A DNA stretch of 64,000 nt from Agaribacter marinus (lineage in GTDB: Bacteria > Pseudomonadota > Gammaproteobacteria > Enterobacterales > Alteromonadaceae). The translations under genes were made by a program, and so were the position numbers. The DNA lies in assembly GCF_030160655.1 (NCBI RefSeq), contig NZ_BSOT01000001.1, positions 1-64,000 on the forward strand, read 5' to 3'. The notes beneath the pieces are model-generated. The model was given only the letters and a program-made list of their open reading frames with translations. It did no database searches and was not told where the DNA came from. Positions 1-9,715 of the stretch are shown one piece after another (positions within the stretch are counted from its first letter, which is position 1; the number at the start of each line of letters is the position of its first letter).

Positions 1-33
1 CGCCAGACTCCTAATTCTCTGAGAAGAGACAGA

Positions 34-59
34 AACCCGCACGTGCTGCGGGTTTTTTT
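34..59 (+). terminator. Rho-independent terminator at left edge
   Basis: An 8-bp GC-rich stem (34-41 pairs with 47-54, core ACCCGC/GCGGGT) runs straight into seven T residues. It ends a transcript that starts outside the window. The window opens with CGCCA 30 bases upstream, which could be the 3' end of a tRNA, but too little is visible to say. Confidence 0.85.
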
Positions 60-169
60 ATGCTTGCGTTTTATGGCTAAAATAAATTCAATTCAAGTAA
101 GTAGCTTGATGGCTTTTAAAGCCCTTAGCTTATTGATACCATTGTTCCTTTTACGCCCACCAAAATAAA

Positions 170-1852
170 ATGTCAGAAATTCAATCGATCATTCAGCGAC
201 TATCCGGCCAAGCAGCGTTCGAAAAAGGCAAAAGCCTATTTGAGTCAAATGCTGTGCTTGATTTTTCAGTTGAAAATGAACAAATAAGGGGGCAAGTTCA
301 AGGCTCCTTTGTATACGATGTATCTCTGACTATCATTGGCAAAACATTTGATGGCGGCTGTTCATGCCCTGCCTCTGAAGGTTTTGATATCTGCAAGCAT
401 TGCGTTGCAGTACTACTTCAATATGAGCAGCGTATAAGTGAACTTGATAGTCTGTTGAACGAAGGTCCAGCAGAAAGGGTTGAAGGTTATATTAATACAT
501 TACCTGCAGCAGACCTAAAGAAAGCACTTTTCGAGTTTGTAAAAAAAGACCAAGAAACTCTTTCGCAATGGGTAATGTTTGCTGATATTAATTTGGGCAT
601 ATTTGAGATTAAGGATTTAAAGAAAGAAATAACAAAATCTTTGCCGCTAAAAGATCTTTGGAAGTATGAACAGGTTAGAAACTATTTTTCTAACGCTAGA
701 TTAAAAGTACAAAGATTGTTGGCAGTCATTGAGAAGCTAGAGGCCGATGTTGGCATTGAGCTAATAGAATATGGCCTATTAAGGTACGATAAGGTAATGG
801 AGCGTATTGATGACTCTGGGGGCTTTAGGTTTGGCGTATATTATTTATTAGAAAGGTCATTAGTAGATACATTTCATAAGTTAGCGTGGGATGTAGACCG
901 CAAAGTCGACTTTCTTAACCAATTAAACAACATAGAGTTCTTGAGTGTTGACTTTGGAGATATCGGACTAAAATTCATTAAACCCGAAAATAAAATGCTT
1001 GAAAAACAGTATTATAAAACGTTAGAAGCAACACTTAAGTCAACGATGTCACCAGCAAATAAGAAGCGCATTGCAAATTCTTTGGTTAGATATTTGATTG
1101 ATTCGGCGCAACTAAAGAAAGCGGCGGAAATTAAGGCCAGCGTAGCTTCAACTGTTAAAGATTTTGAGGTCATCATTGATGAATGTGTATCAAACAACGA
1201 ATTGTCGCTCGCTTCAAAGTATATAAAAAGAGCACAGGGTTTCGCTCAACACCCAGCGGAAAGAGATCTACTGATTAAAGCGTCATTGAATATTGCGATT
1301 AAACAGAAAGATTACGAAAGTGCAATATCACTTGCTTGGTCAACATTTGAGCAATCGTTCTCTAATGAAAGTTACCAGATATTATTATCGTTGTACAACA
1401 AGACAGGTTTAGATGTAACTGCCCTAATGGCAAATGCTGAAGAGTTGATCCTAAATTCCATACAAACTGATATACCGGAAAGATTACGTAACTATGAGCC
1501 CATTATCAGCTTCTATTTAGAGACAGGTCAATTCGAGAAGGCATATTTAATAGCTGATGTGCAGTCAGTGTCAGAAAATCAACTGCATGTATTGAGCTAC
1601 ACCTGCTTAACGAATGATATGCCACACAAAGCACTTATTTTATATAAAAAATTAATCCATCAATATGTCTCTAAAGGTACAAAAAATGACTATCAAATAG
1701 CGATTGATTTGATGTTAGAGTTGGAAGAAAAATCATCATTTATGCCAGATGGGAAAAAAGAAATAAAGAAGCTATATCAAGAGCTTATAAGTGTTAATGG
1801 TGACAGGTTGACGTTTGTTCAGTTGTTACAACTTAATTTTAGCGAGCTATAA
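170..1852 (+). CDS. SWIM zinc-finger domain protein
   Basis: The protein has 560 residues. The only recognisable domain is an N-terminal SWIM zinc finger with pattern CxC...CxH: C64, C66, C75 and H77. SWIM domains bind DNA or protein and often accompany SNF2-type helicases. The rest (about 100-560) is helical, rich in Leu, Glu and Lys, and reads like degenerate TPR/ARM-type helical repeats, with no enzymatic motif seen. No SNF2 gene lies downstream, and the upstream neighbour is a terminated transcript, so this is an orphan SWIM protein here. The Shine-Dalgarno is poor, so the start is only the first ATG. A role in DNA transactions is inferred from the domain alone. Confidence 0.7.
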   Translation: MSEIQSIIQRLSGQAAFEKGKSLFESNAVLDFSVENEQIRGQVQGSFVYDVSLTIIGKTFDGGCSCPASEGFDICKHCVAVLLQYEQRISELDSLLNEGPAERVEGYINTLPAADLKKALFEFVKKDQETLSQWVMFADINLGIFEIKDLKKEITKSLPLKDLWKYEQVRNYFSNARLKVQRLLAVIEKLEADVGIELIEYGLLRYDKVMERIDDSGGFRFGVYYLLERSLVDTFHKLAWDVDRKVDFLNQLNNIEFLSVDFGDIGLKFIKPENKMLEKQYYKTLEATLKSTMSPANKKRIANSLVRYLIDSAQLKKAAEIKASVASTVKDFEVIIDECVSNNELSLASKYIKRAQGFAQHPAERDLLIKASLNIAIKQKDYESAISLAWSTFEQSFSNESYQILLSLYNKTGLDVTALMANAEELILNSIQTDIPERLRNYEPIISFYLETGQFEKAYLIADVQSVSENQLHVLSYTCLTNDMPHKALILYKKLIHQYVSKGTKNDYQIAIDLMLELEEKSSFMPDGKKEIKKLYQELISVNGDRLTFVQLLQLNFSEL

Positions 1853-2101
1853 ATTTCCGTGATATGAATCTGTGCGTCTCACCAAGTCAACTTCAATATT
1901 TACATTTAGTTCAATTTATTTTTATGTACTTTGGTGTATGAATCAAGTAACAGAATTGTTTGCAGTTTGCCTGTTTCTAATAAAGTGATTGTATTAAGTG
2001 TTTGATATATAAGTATTTAAATCTATTGGCATGATATGTGTACTAGTAAGTTTAGCAGGGCTACTTAAAGCACTGTCATCTAACTAATAATGGAGATAGT
2101 T

Positions 2102-2332
2102 ATGTCAATATTTACAAAAAAAACGCTAATCGGTAGTTTTCTAGTTGTCGCGAGTGCTGCAAGTTTTGCATCAAGTGATTTATTCGATTCATTGGACGTA
2201 GATAAAAGTGGTTCAATTTCTAGCAGTGAAGCGAGTGTACATTCTGTGTTAAGTGAAATGTTCGCTACTCTTGATGAAAATGCCGACGGTGAACTTAGTT
2301 ATGACGAGTTTGCTAAGGCTGGTTTAGAGTAA
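2102..2332 (+). CDS. Small secreted EF-hand calcium-binding protein
   Basis: This 76-residue protein has a signal peptide (about 1-22, ending ASFA before SSD), so it is periplasmic or secreted. The mature part is two EF-hand loops: DVDKSGSISSSE and DENADGELSYDE, both with the 1-3-5-9-12 ligand pattern for calcium. The start is the second ATG because GGAG lies 7 bases before it; the upstream ATG at 2090 has no such signal. It is monocistronic, followed by a perfect hairpin. Small EF-hand proteins of this kind are common in marine gammaproteobacteria. The target is unknown; calcium binding is predicted from the loops. Confidence 0.8.
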   Translation: MSIFTKKTLIGSFLVVASAASFASSDLFDSLDVDKSGSISSSEASVHSVLSEMFATLDENADGELSYDEFAKAGLE

Positions 2333-3003
2333 CCTCGCATATTAAAGTATCGGTAGTTAGTTGCGAGTCTAACTACCGATGTTACTAATGCAATCGCGCC
2401 AATATATTTACCCATGAATTCTTTATGTAAGTAAGCACTAGCAATAGTGATATTTTGATGTGAATCCTCGGCGTAAATACGCAATCATTTTATTCTAAAA
2501 GTACCTCATTTTTACCTACGTAATAAGTAAATTCGGCATGTTTATTCTTTTAAATATGGTGATTATTAAATATCTATATCTCACTATGAAAGCTAAAGAC
2601 ATCGATAAGAAATTTCAACATCTATGCATACCTATAATGGCTGCAAGCTCTTACCATATGCGAAGAAAATATAGATACCTTAGTGTGAATAATTGTGAAG
2701 TCTCATAATTGATACAAATACTCAGGGGCATAATTATCTAAGGTTTTCAAGGGTCCTTAAAAATATAACGGATAGCTTTTTAACCTCGAAGCTAAGACAA
2801 TATGCATAAGAGGTTATCGTCGATTATCAAATTTCATAAATTTTTATGAAGTGAACTTTGTACATTTTATAAGTTAACAGTCGCATTTCTCTCCAATTTA
2901 TATACTATAGGTATATGATAAATATATTAAAATATATGTTCACAAAAAATCACATTGGTAATAACTAGTAAATTTAAGTGATGCTAAATAGGTAACTATT
3001 TTC
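2333..3003. other. 671-bp AT-rich intergenic region
   Basis: Besides the hairpin at 2349-2380 there is no convincing gene. A 56-codon open frame (2538-2708, +) lacks a ribosome binding site and is not supported. Close to the downstream regulator gene lies a 6-bp inverted repeat, ATATAC-tatag-GTATAT (2900-2916), inside very AT-rich DNA. It could be an operator or promoter for that gene. Confidence 0.5.
2349..2380 (+). terminator. Perfect 12-bp hairpin after the EF-hand gene
   Basis: ATCGGTAGTTAG at 2349-2360 is exactly complementary to 2369-2380 across an 8-base loop, 16 bases after the EF-hand stop. No T-run follows, so it may protect the mRNA 3' end or terminate inefficiently. Confidence 0.5.
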
Positions 3004-5094
3004 ATGAATACCGAAAATATTGAAGCAAAAAATAAAGTCGCAACCTTTAAGCAGTATACCTTAGACTGCAACGCAGGCGTACTTTCCGATGAGCAAGCAT
3101 CATATCATTTGGAGCCAAAAGTTTTCCAATTCATGTTGTTGTTAATATCAAACCAAGGAGAGATATTAACCAAACCGACTATTATCGAAAAATTGTGGAA
3201 CGGTAAAAGTGCATCAGATGAAGCGATTCGTGCGTTGGTGAAAAAAACAAGAGAATCACTTAAAGACGATGCGCGTTCCCCACAATATATTAAGACAATG
3301 CCGACAAAGGGCTATTTGTTTATTCCCCCAGTTGATTTTAAACAAATATCCATTTCTAGTAAAAAAAGTAAGCTAAAGTATTTTTTGTTTTTAGGTATGT
3401 TATGCGTAACCATTTTGTTTATGTCAATTGCTTTTTTGACGACGTCGCCAAAAGATGACGTTTTACCACCCGTCGAAAACACTGTAGTTGCATCAGTAAT
3501 TAATGGGAGTGTAAGTAAAGAAGTAAATGTTTACTATCAGAGTGGTGAAAGCTACTTAAGGCTTGAGAAGTTATACGATGAAATCGGCGAGGTGGTAAAA
3601 GTATCTTTAGAACCAGAGGACCTAAATAACTTTCTGGCGTTTCCAGGCGGGGCAATTGAGCATTTTGGTATTTCGAACGATAAAAAAGCATTTTATGCGA
3701 TTGTTATGCGGCAAGAGAAGCGGTTCATCAACTATTGGAGTTTGGGTGCCAACTTAGCGCTAATTGAAGCACTAGAGTTTGAGTTGCCTAAAGTGAATGG
3801 GAATTTTGTTAACTTTAATTTCGACGAAAATGTTGTGGTCGAATCTACAATTGATTTATCGAAAAATACAATAAATCTGCACCTTTATGGATTAATAAAT
3901 GCTACTGAAAGAGAGCTTAGTTTTACTTCTCCAAGCACACTAAATTCTGAATTATCTGTAGAAATTTCTCCTGATAACAAATATGTCGCAGTAATTGTTC
4001 CTCAAATTAGTCACAGTGATTTTCTTCTCTTCTCCATTGATGACAATGTTTTGATACAGCAAAAAAGTTTACCGGTATCGGTTGTTCAATCCTTATGGGC
4101 TGACGATACCAAACAAATCATATTTAGAAGTCGAGATGGTTATCTTTTAGCATATCAATTGTCCAGTGATTCACTTATAAGTTGGAACGAGCCATTGCTT
4201 GATGTAAGTGAATTGTTTGGTGTATGTGGCGATGGTTGTTTTATTGGACGCGCGTTGAAAACCGATATTGGGCTCGCGCATTATAAATGGATTGAAAAGC
4301 CCTACTTTGCAGATGGTAGCGTCTTGCATCAGATTGGAAATCCTAGGTATCCTGTGGCTCACGATAATCGTGTGTTTTTTATCGAAAACGCAGATGAGCA
4401 AAGTCAATTAATTGAGTATTCTTCTCTTGACGCACAGGCTGTCGTTTTATATACATTTGAGGGTAAAAATGAGCTATCGTATTTAAGTATCAATCAATCC
4501 GGAAACTTACTTGCTGGTATTTTGAATGGACGAGTATTTATATTCAATCTAGAAGACAAGTCGTTTTCGTTGTTAAAAGTCCCGATGGTAAAAATGCGAG
4601 TGCCTGTTTTTCACCCTAACAACGAAAACATTCTTTATTTTTCTGCTGCAGATCCCCTCAACGGCGAAGCGGTGTTTGAGTATGATCTCTCACAAAGCAC
4701 ATATGAACGTTTGCAAGGCGGCTTATTACAGAAAGTGCCCCTTGGCGAAAGTATGTATCTTACTGTAGATCAGTTAGGGCGTTTGTCTGTTATCAAAAAA
4801 ACTAGTCTTGATAGCACGTCAGATAGTGAAGAGGTCATTTTTGAAACACGTGTTTCTAGTGCGGTCAGTTGGCAGCTAGTCGATGATAAGTTGTTAGTAC
4901 TAAGCATCAACGCCATCGGATATTTAAGTCAAATAAACTTATCAAATGGTGACGTGACTAAGGTGCAATTACCTACTTTGCCAAGGCTCTCTGAGTTTCT
5001 TTATTTGCCTGAATCAGATAGTTTTATCTTACCGGTGACAATAAATTCTCAACATCAAATTATTAAGTACGAAGGGTTAACGAAAGCATATTAG
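3004..5094 (+). CDS. CadC/ToxR-type membrane-bound transcriptional regulator with periplasmic beta-propeller-like domain
   Basis: The protein has 696 residues. Residues about 15-112 form an OmpR/PhoB-type winged helix; the recognition segment contains DEAIRALVKKTRESL and the wing ends PTKGYLF, as in CadC and ToxR. A single transmembrane helix follows at about 124-147. The remaining 550 residues are periplasmic and resemble TolB/WD40-like propeller repeats (recurring SPDNKYVAVI, HPNNENILYFS). The family senses envelope or external signals and activates transcription directly from the membrane. Nothing shows its target; AT-rich inverted repeats upstream allow autoregulation. It is convergent with dnaE2 and 19 bp from it. 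Confidence 0.8.
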   Translation: MNTENIEAKNKVATFKQYTLDCNAGVLSDEQASYHLEPKVFQFMLLLISNQGEILTKPTIIEKLWNGKSASDEAIRALVKKTRESLKDDARSPQYIKTMPTKGYLFIPPVDFKQISISSKKSKLKYFLFLGMLCVTILFMSIAFLTTSPKDDVLPPVENTVVASVINGSVSKEVNVYYQSGESYLRLEKLYDEIGEVVKVSLEPEDLNNFLAFPGGAIEHFGISNDKKAFYAIVMRQEKRFINYWSLGANLALIEALEFELPKVNGNFVNFNFDENVVVESTIDLSKNTINLHLYGLINATERELSFTSPSTLNSELSVEISPDNKYVAVIVPQISHSDFLLFSIDDNVLIQQKSLPVSVVQSLWADDTKQIIFRSRDGYLLAYQLSSDSLISWNEPLLDVSELFGVCGDGCFIGRALKTDIGLAHYKWIEKPYFADGSVLHQIGNPRYPVAHDNRVFFIENADEQSQLIEYSSLDAQAVVLYTFEGKNELSYLSINQSGNLLAGILNGRVFIFNLEDKSFSLLKVPMVKMRVPVFHPNNENILYFSAADPLNGEAVFEYDLSQSTYERLQGGLLQKVPLGESMYLTVDQLGRLSVIKKTSLDSTSDSEEVIFETRVSSAVSWQLVDDKLLVLSINAIGYLSQINLSNGDVTKVQLPTLPRLSEFLYLPESDSFILPVTINSQHQIIKYEGLTKAY

Positions 5095-5113
5095 CCATTT
5101 TCTATAACCCAAT

Positions 5114-8100
5114 CTACCTAAACTCACGGCTTTTAGTGTTTAACTCATCTAGACGATAGCTTAAGTCGATAAGTTTTCCGGCGATGATGTGGATGACATC
5201 ACCATCGCCTCTTTCTAAAATTCCTCTTACTTGAAGTATCTTGGCATTTAGATAGGCTTGTTTCTGCGCTCTTGCAGAGGCTTGCCATACGATCACATTA
5301 CTGTTGCCAGTATGATCCTCTAAAGTAATGAATGTAACGCCTGCGGCAGTGCCTGGGCTTTGCTTACATGAAACTACACCAATGACAGATACCAGTGATT
5401 TGTGAGGCAACTGCTGTAATTGAGCCGCTAAGGTAAATCGAGGTAACAAGCGACTATTTAAAAGCAATGCAATTGGGTGCTGTTTAACAGATAGTCCGGT
5501 GCTCGCATAGTCCTCAATGAGTTCATCAAACAGACTAGGTTGTCGTAAATAGGTAGGTGCGGGCTGCTCTTTAAGTGTATCTCTTAGTAAAGGTAAACTA
5601 GGCACATTATCAAGTAGTTGCCATCGCGCCGCATATCTATTGTCACTTAGTTTTGATAGTGCATCAGCGCTGGCTAATGCTTGTAAGCAAGTATCAGGTA
5701 AACCTAAATTTCTGACTTGCTGAATATTTGTAATGACAGTTGTACTTCGGTAACAGGTAATAACTTCAGAGGATGATTGCTTGAAACCTTTGACTAAACG
5801 AAAACCGAGTTGAATAACATAGTTGCCACCTATGAAGCTTAATTTGTGATCGTACTCTGAGGCCAAGACGCAAACAGGTAATATCTGAATATTGTGGCGC
5901 TTTGCGTCTTGTATGATTTGAGACGGGCTATAAAAGCCCATGGGCAAACTATTTAGTAAACCTACATAAAAAACCGCTGGATAGTAGTGTTTTAACCACG
6001 AAGAAACATAGGCAAGTACAGCAAATGATGCCGAATGTGACTCAGGAAAACCATATTCACCAAAGCCTGTGATTTGTTCGAAAATTCGTTCAGCATATGC
6101 TGATTCGTATCCACGCTCTGTCATGCCAGTAATAAGTTTTGCTCTGAACTTCGTTAATTCTCCCGTTTTTTTCCATGTTGCCATTGCACGGCGTAATTGG
6201 TCTGCTTCGCCGCCACTAAAACCAGCCGCGACCATTGCTAGTTGAATGACTTGCTCTTGAAAAATAGGTACGCCATTTGTACGTTGAAGTACACGTTTTA
6301 CTTTTTCTGATGGATAGTCAATTTTTTCTTTACCGTCTCGTCTGCGCAAATAAGGATGTACCATATCGCCTTGAATAGGGCCTGGTCTGACAATGGCGAT
6401 TTGTACAACTAGGTCGTAGTAGCAGGCGGGTTTTAATCGTGGCAGCATCGACATTTGTGCACGTGATTCAATTTGGAAAATGCCAATGGTATCGGCGCGT
6501 TGTATGCGTGCATATACCTGAGGGTCATCGCCTAATTTAGTTATGAATGGGATAGAACATGGTTGTTCATATTGTTCACGCAACATATCAAAACTTTTGC
6601 GTATTGCCGTTAGCATACCCAGTGCTAACACATCGACTTTTAGTAGTTTAAGGCTCTCTAAGTCATCTTTATCCCATTGAATAACTGTGCGTTCTGGCAT
6701 TGCAGCATTTTCTACTGGTACAAGTTCGTAGAGTGGGCCATCTGAGATAACAAAACCACCCACATGTTGTGAAAGATGTCGTGGAAAACCAATAAGTTGT
6801 TCAACTAAGGAAATAAAAATCTTGGCTTGATGAGAATTAGGATCCAAGCCTAAATCTGATAATTGACTTTGCCAGCTTAGTGCACCATCTCGGCGATTAA
6901 TGTTTTTAATGAAAAAATCCAAATCAAGTATACTTACACCTAATGTCTTACCTACTTCTCGTAAGGCACTTTTAAATCGATAAGAAACAACCGTAGCTGC
7001 TAGTGCAGTGCGTTGACGACCATATTTTTGATATATGTATTGAATAACTTCTTCACGCCGTTCATGCTCAAAATCGACATCAATATCTGGCGGTTCATCA
7101 CGCTCTTTTGAAATGAAACGTTCAAATAAAACATCAATTTGAGAAGGGTCAACTGCGGTTATTTCTAGGCAATAACAGACCACAGAGTTAGCCGCGGAGC
7201 CTCTGCCTTGATATAAAATGTTCTGTGATTTTGCGAATTGAACCACGTCATAAATAGTTAAAAAGAAGTGTTCATAATTTTGCGTTTGGATTAAGTGAAG
7301 TTCTTTTTCAATGATCTCATGAATACGATGTGATACCCCCTCAGGAAACCGGTATTTAATTCCTTTTTCGACGAGTGCGCGTAAATATTCGGTGGGTGTT
7401 AAATCTTGAGGGACTATTTCAGCTGGATATTCGTATGCTAATTCAGACAAGCTAAACTCGCAAGCTGCAGCAAGCAGGCAAGCATTCGAAAGCCATTCGG
7501 TGTCGAAAATCACATTTAACTTATGAATTGGGCGTAAGCAAGCTTCTGCATTAGCAAGTGTGTTTTTACCCAATTCTGCTATGGTGCAGCCGCGCTTGAT
7601 CGCTTGCAAACATTGTAAAAGAGGAAGTCGTCCAGGGTCGTGCATTAAGGCACATGAGCTAGCAATAATATCTAAAGATAAACTGTCTGCAATCGTTTGA
7701 TCTGTCACAATTTTATCTTCTTCATTACTGGTTAACCATCGTTTAACAACCAAGAACAGTCGTTCTTTAAAGTAGGTTTTAAGCCATTTTCCCCATTCTA
7801 TATTTTCTTTAATCCCTTTAGGGGATGGCAACCATAAACAGAAACAATGTTTTATGGTTTTTAAATCCCATTCTGCTAATTCGTATTTGCCTTTGCTTGC
7901 ACGTCGTCTAGCATTAGTGATGATTCTGCAGCATTCACTATATGCTTTACGGTTAGGGCAAAGTAGTACTAAGGTTTGTCCTTGAAATATAAACTTACTA
8001 CCAACAATCAGCTTTATGGGTAAATGATTATTTTTAATTTCGCTATACGCACGTACAACCCCAGCCATTGAACATTCGTCAGTAATCGCGATGGCTTGAT

Positions 8101-8233
8101 AGCCTAAAAAATAGGCTTGTCTAACCATTTCTTCTGGATGCGAGGCAGCATCTAAAAAAGAAAAATTAGATTGGCAAACTAGCTCTGCAAAGCTGTGGCA
8201 AAAATCTTGATTATGATTAGGTGAAGAAGCCAT
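5114..8233 (-). CDS. dnaE2: Error-prone DNA polymerase DnaE2 (ImuC)
   Basis: A C-family polymerase of about 1039 residues, the catalytic subunit of the SOS mutasome that carries out translesion synthesis. It has an N-terminal PHP-like domain (SNFSFL...ASHPEE, AITDECS), the polymerase palm with the catalytic motif PDIDVDFEHERR, helix-hairpin-helix and a C-terminal OB fold (SVIGVVSCKQS, ITLEDHTG). The length fits DnaE2 and is shorter than replicative DnaE1. The start chosen is MASSPN at 8233, overlapping imuB by 17 bp; in-frame ATGs at 8251 and 8284 would give longer overlaps and cannot be excluded. It is the last gene of the LexA-controlled imuA-imuB-dnaE2 operon. The usual ELHC of the PHP motif reads ELVC. 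Confidence 0.95.
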   Translation of the reverse strand: MASSPNHNQDFCHSFAELVCQSNFSFLDAASHPEEMVRQAYFLGYQAIAITDECSMAGVVRAYSEIKNNHLPIKLIVGSKFIFQGQTLVLLCPNRKAYSECCRIITNARRRASKGKYELAEWDLKTIKHCFCLWLPSPKGIKENIEWGKWLKTYFKERLFLVVKRWLTSNEEDKIVTDQTIADSLSLDIIASSCALMHDPGRLPLLQCLQAIKRGCTIAELGKNTLANAEACLRPIHKLNVIFDTEWLSNACLLAAACEFSLSELAYEYPAEIVPQDLTPTEYLRALVEKGIKYRFPEGVSHRIHEIIEKELHLIQTQNYEHFFLTIYDVVQFAKSQNILYQGRGSAANSVVCYCLEITAVDPSQIDVLFERFISKERDEPPDIDVDFEHERREEVIQYIYQKYGRQRTALAATVVSYRFKSALREVGKTLGVSILDLDFFIKNINRRDGALSWQSQLSDLGLDPNSHQAKIFISLVEQLIGFPRHLSQHVGGFVISDGPLYELVPVENAAMPERTVIQWDKDDLESLKLLKVDVLALGMLTAIRKSFDMLREQYEQPCSIPFITKLGDDPQVYARIQRADTIGIFQIESRAQMSMLPRLKPACYYDLVVQIAIVRPGPIQGDMVHPYLRRRDGKEKIDYPSEKVKRVLQRTNGVPIFQEQVIQLAMVAAGFSGGEADQLRRAMATWKKTGELTKFRAKLITGMTERGYESAYAERIFEQITGFGEYGFPESHSASFAVLAYVSSWLKHYYPAVFYVGLLNSLPMGFYSPSQIIQDAKRHNIQILPVCVLASEYDHKLSFIGGNYVIQLGFRLVKGFKQSSSEVITCYRSTTVITNIQQVRNLGLPDTCLQALASADALSKLSDNRYAARWQLLDNVPSLPLLRDTLKEQPAPTYLRQPSLFDELIEDYASTGLSVKQHPIALLLNSRLLPRFTLAAQLQQLPHKSLVSVIGVVSCKQSPGTAAGVTFITLEDHTGNSNVIVWQASARAQKQAYLNAKILQVRGILERGDGDVIHIIAGKLIDLSYRLDELNTKSREFR

Positions 8234-9692
8234 GCAAGTACCACTGATCATTAGGTGTTTTGTAAATCCACAGTCGCTGCCCATTTTGACTTTGACCGAT
8301 GTAGTAGTCTCGAATTATTGCCTGTGCATCCCACCAGCCGGTATTGATACGCTCAGGCCCTTTAATAATAGAGACTTGCTGTGTCAGTACTTCAGGTGAT
8401 GTTAGTAATATGCCTGGTTGGTCATGGTTAAAGCCTACACCAGTGACTTTTTTTGTGTTTGAAGTAAATGGTACTAATTGATTAGCGCGTTCTGGCCGAA
8501 AATCCTGCGCATAAGATAGGCCTTGTACTTTGCTTTCTCCTAATTTACTCATTAGTCGAGAAATCAATGATAAGCCTGCTATTTGTGATGACCGCTGGGC
8601 AAATAAATCATCGTTACTTGCTTGCGTTGTTTCATGTTTTTCACAATGTAACGACAAACCGTATATAGGCGCGATAAGTGTAACGCTTTCTAACTTTAAG
8701 CTGATTATTTCTATCCAGTCTAGGTGCGTATAAATAGGTAATGCACTGTTGAAAGTAAGGGATAAACAGGGGGCATCACGTTGCAAAAAATCGATTTTTA
8801 TTTGTAATGTACGTGCATTACGTATACATAAAAACTGAGCCAGATTCCGTAAGGTGTGCGTTAGTATTGGGCGTAGTTTTTCGGTATTTTCGATTTCATA
8901 AAGTAGTTCTATCGTTTCATGAAAGCTTGAGGGAGGTTGATAAAATTTTACTTTGCTTGGTGCTAAGCCTAGTAGCTCATTAATGGTATTCATACTATAG
9001 CGATTAACTCGACCAGCAACCTCAGCTGATGGGATTCGCCTTAAGTCTTTGACTGTGTGCATACCAACACGAGCAAGTTTTTGGAGGTCTTTAGGCTCAA
9101 TATCTGAGTAAGCTAATGAACACTTATCTAGGATATGCTGAATCTTAGATCTATCTTTGGTAATGAAATGTTGCTTGCTATGTAATGCAATAAGTTTAGC
9201 TGCGTGCACTGAGTACGCAGCACTAGCAATAAAACGATAATTTGTTTTTATTAAACAGTATTCAATAACTCGCCAATATCCTGCTAGTCCTCCGTAAAGG
9301 TTTAACATATTTTGTGCGCGTAAAATCAAGCCATTAGGGTGTGCTAGCACAATATCTGAAGTCACTATGTATAATTGCTGTGCTATTTGTTCAAGTGCAT
9401 TTTCTTCAAGGCTGCGTTTGTATTCGAATATCTGGAGATCGCCATAGAGTAAGCTTGCTTTTGCTAAGCCCATGCCACACTTAATTCCTTTTACTTTAGC
9501 TGCGTTGTTTATTTGAATTAACTGGTTACTGCTACTTTGATAGATAGCTTGAGGGGCATTTTTCTTAGCTCTTAGCTCTGATGTATGCGCAAAGTCATGC
9601 TCAGTAATACCAGTATATTGTTTTTGGATAAGGTCGAGTTGAAGCGAAGGAAAATAAATATATAGCCAAAGCGATTGAGTATCGAATTGCAT
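8217..9692 (-). CDS. imuB: ImuB, inactive Y-family polymerase-like mutasome scaffold
   Basis: A Y-family (DinB-like) protein of 491 residues. The N-terminus LWLYIYFPSLQLD is typical of ImuB, and it lacks the catalytic acidic residues of active Y-family enzymes. In characterised cassettes ImuB bridges DnaE2, ImuA and the beta clamp. A candidate clamp-binding pentapeptide QLVPF is at residues 405-409 in the C-terminal region, where ImuB proteins carry theirs. It has HhH-like residues around 200-240 (DLQKLARVGMHTVKDL). It starts 23 bp after imuA and overlaps dnaE2. A weak purine-rich site precedes the ATG. Confidence 0.93.
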   Translation of the reverse strand: MQFDTQSLWLYIYFPSLQLDLIQKQYTGITEHDFAHTSELRAKKNAPQAIYQSSSNQLIQINNAAKVKGIKCGMGLAKASLLYGDLQIFEYKRSLEENALEQIAQQLYIVTSDIVLAHPNGLILRAQNMLNLYGGLAGYWRVIEYCLIKTNYRFIASAAYSVHAAKLIALHSKQHFITKDRSKIQHILDKCSLAYSDIEPKDLQKLARVGMHTVKDLRRIPSAEVAGRVNRYSMNTINELLGLAPSKVKFYQPPSSFHETIELLYEIENTEKLRPILTHTLRNLAQFLCIRNARTLQIKIDFLQRDAPCLSLTFNSALPIYTHLDWIEIISLKLESVTLIAPIYGLSLHCEKHETTQASNDDLFAQRSSQIAGLSLISRLMSKLGESKVQGLSYAQDFRPERANQLVPFTSNTKKVTGVGFNHDQPGILLTSPEVLTQQVSIIKGPERINTGWWDAQAIIRDYYIGQSQNGQRLWIYKTPNDQWYLHGFFT

Positions 9693-9715
9693 TGTCTCTA
9701 CCTACTGTTTACCAT

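Noticed and set aside
1-5. The 3' end of a tRNA (CGCCA) at the left window edge.
   Set aside because: Only five bases are visible; nothing else supports it.
2538-2708. 56-codon plus-strand open frame in the 671-bp intergenic region.
   Set aside because: No Shine-Dalgarno before its ATG, AT-rich composition giving Lys/Tyr/Ile-rich peptide, no recognisable motif.
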